50,267 nt of DNA from an uncultured Phocaeicola sp. GTDB taxonomy: Bacteria > Bacteroidota > Bacteroidia > Bacteroidales > Bacteroidaceae. The translations under genes were made by a program, and so were the position numbers. Where the stretch lies: positions 1 to 50,267 of the forward strand of contig CALUJF010000020.1 in assembly GCA_944320855.1 (NCBI GenBank), given 5' to 3'. The notes below the pieces were generated by a model. It was not told the origin of the DNA and made no database searches. It saw only the letters and a program-made list of their open reading frames with translations. Below are positions 50,032 to 50,267 of the stretch, piece after piece; the stretch's first letter is position 1, and every line of letters begins with the position of its first letter.

Positions 50032-50267
50032 TTTCATTCATTAGTAAATATAGTACTCACTTTGTAAAAAGTTTTAAATATGTTTCCAAAACATATTCAT
50101 TTATACTCATATATGGACTTCCACTATTGATTATCCATTATTACGTTCAGCATATGAGTGCACTTATCCACTTCAATTTTATGTTTAGAATAACTCAAGT
50201 TTCGGATTTAGAATATTTCGATGAGAAGTAAATAAAAAAGGCTTTGAGAATTTCTGTATATAACAGA
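50032..50267. other. AT-rich 3' end of window, no gene recognised
   Basis: The last 236 bp contain a 9-bp inverted repeat AATATGTTT/AAACATATT (50077-50085/50089-50097) and only very short frames. Nothing supports a gene. Confidence 0.4.

Noticed and set aside
50161-50231. Short frame ending at 50231 as the tail of a gene
   Set aside because: Only about 16 codons with no recognisable motif; too short to support.

Overview
The window is chromosomal DNA of a Bacteroidales bacterium, most likely a gut Bacteroides/Phocaeicola-type species. Support comes from the protein families (FecR/ECF/TonB-receptor operon with STN domain, DUF4923, DUF3127, HU-CCDC81/SPOR protein, AAA-ATPase-like/PD-(D/E)XK protein, Rho with a huge N/Q-rich insertion) and from repeated promoter elements of the Bacteroidota type (TTG, about 20 bp, TAnnTTTG).

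Layout. 1-2.2 kb: end of a two-component response regulator, its histidine kinase and a PepSY-like periplasmic protein. 2.3-8.2 kb: a secreted hypothetical, a strongly structured 6S-like RNA candidate (about 3630-3848, minus), guaA, nudC, a small hypothetical and an ADP-ribosylglycohydrolase. 8.3-11 kb: a solitary YhcG/DUF1016 nuclease and an MFS transporter behind a palindromic operator. 11-22 kb: housekeeping genes (glucosaminidase-LysM, rlmH, nadC, DUF4923, a degenerate protease-TPR protein, rlmB, recN, coaBC, a DnaQ-like exonuclease, dnaN), with an unannotated lgt pseudogene at 14.4-14.7 kb. 22-32 kb: DUF3127, rho, ridA, clpC, gyrA and a periplasmic TPR protein.

32.6-36.8 kb: a TonB receptor / FecR anti-sigma / ECF sigma operon in which the sigma gene is split at an A8 tract. 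37.3-39.3 kb: an AT-rich mini-island with a small membrane ORF ending at a G8 tract, a glycosyltransferase and a hexapeptide acyltransferase. 39.3-40.9 kb: AAA-ATPase-like protein. 41-48 kb: a six-gene minus-strand run (SPOR protein, FHA protein, [FeFe] hydrogenase, hydE, hydG, hydF) giving a complete hydrogenase and its H-cluster maturation set. 48.2-50 kb: an AT-rich cassette of WYL regulator, small membrane protein and GIY-YIG-like protein behind a CGACAA/TTGTCG operator; this is the best candidate for an undescribed (defence-like) system.

Two families of intergenic repeats stand out. One is a pair of four-unit arrays with an exact 22-bp period (10961 and 36974). The other is a pair of inverted elements made of TGAAC/GTTCA blocks on an exact 11-bp period (12112 and 32452), both lying between convergent genes. 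No rRNA, tRNA, insertion sequence or CRISPR array was seen.
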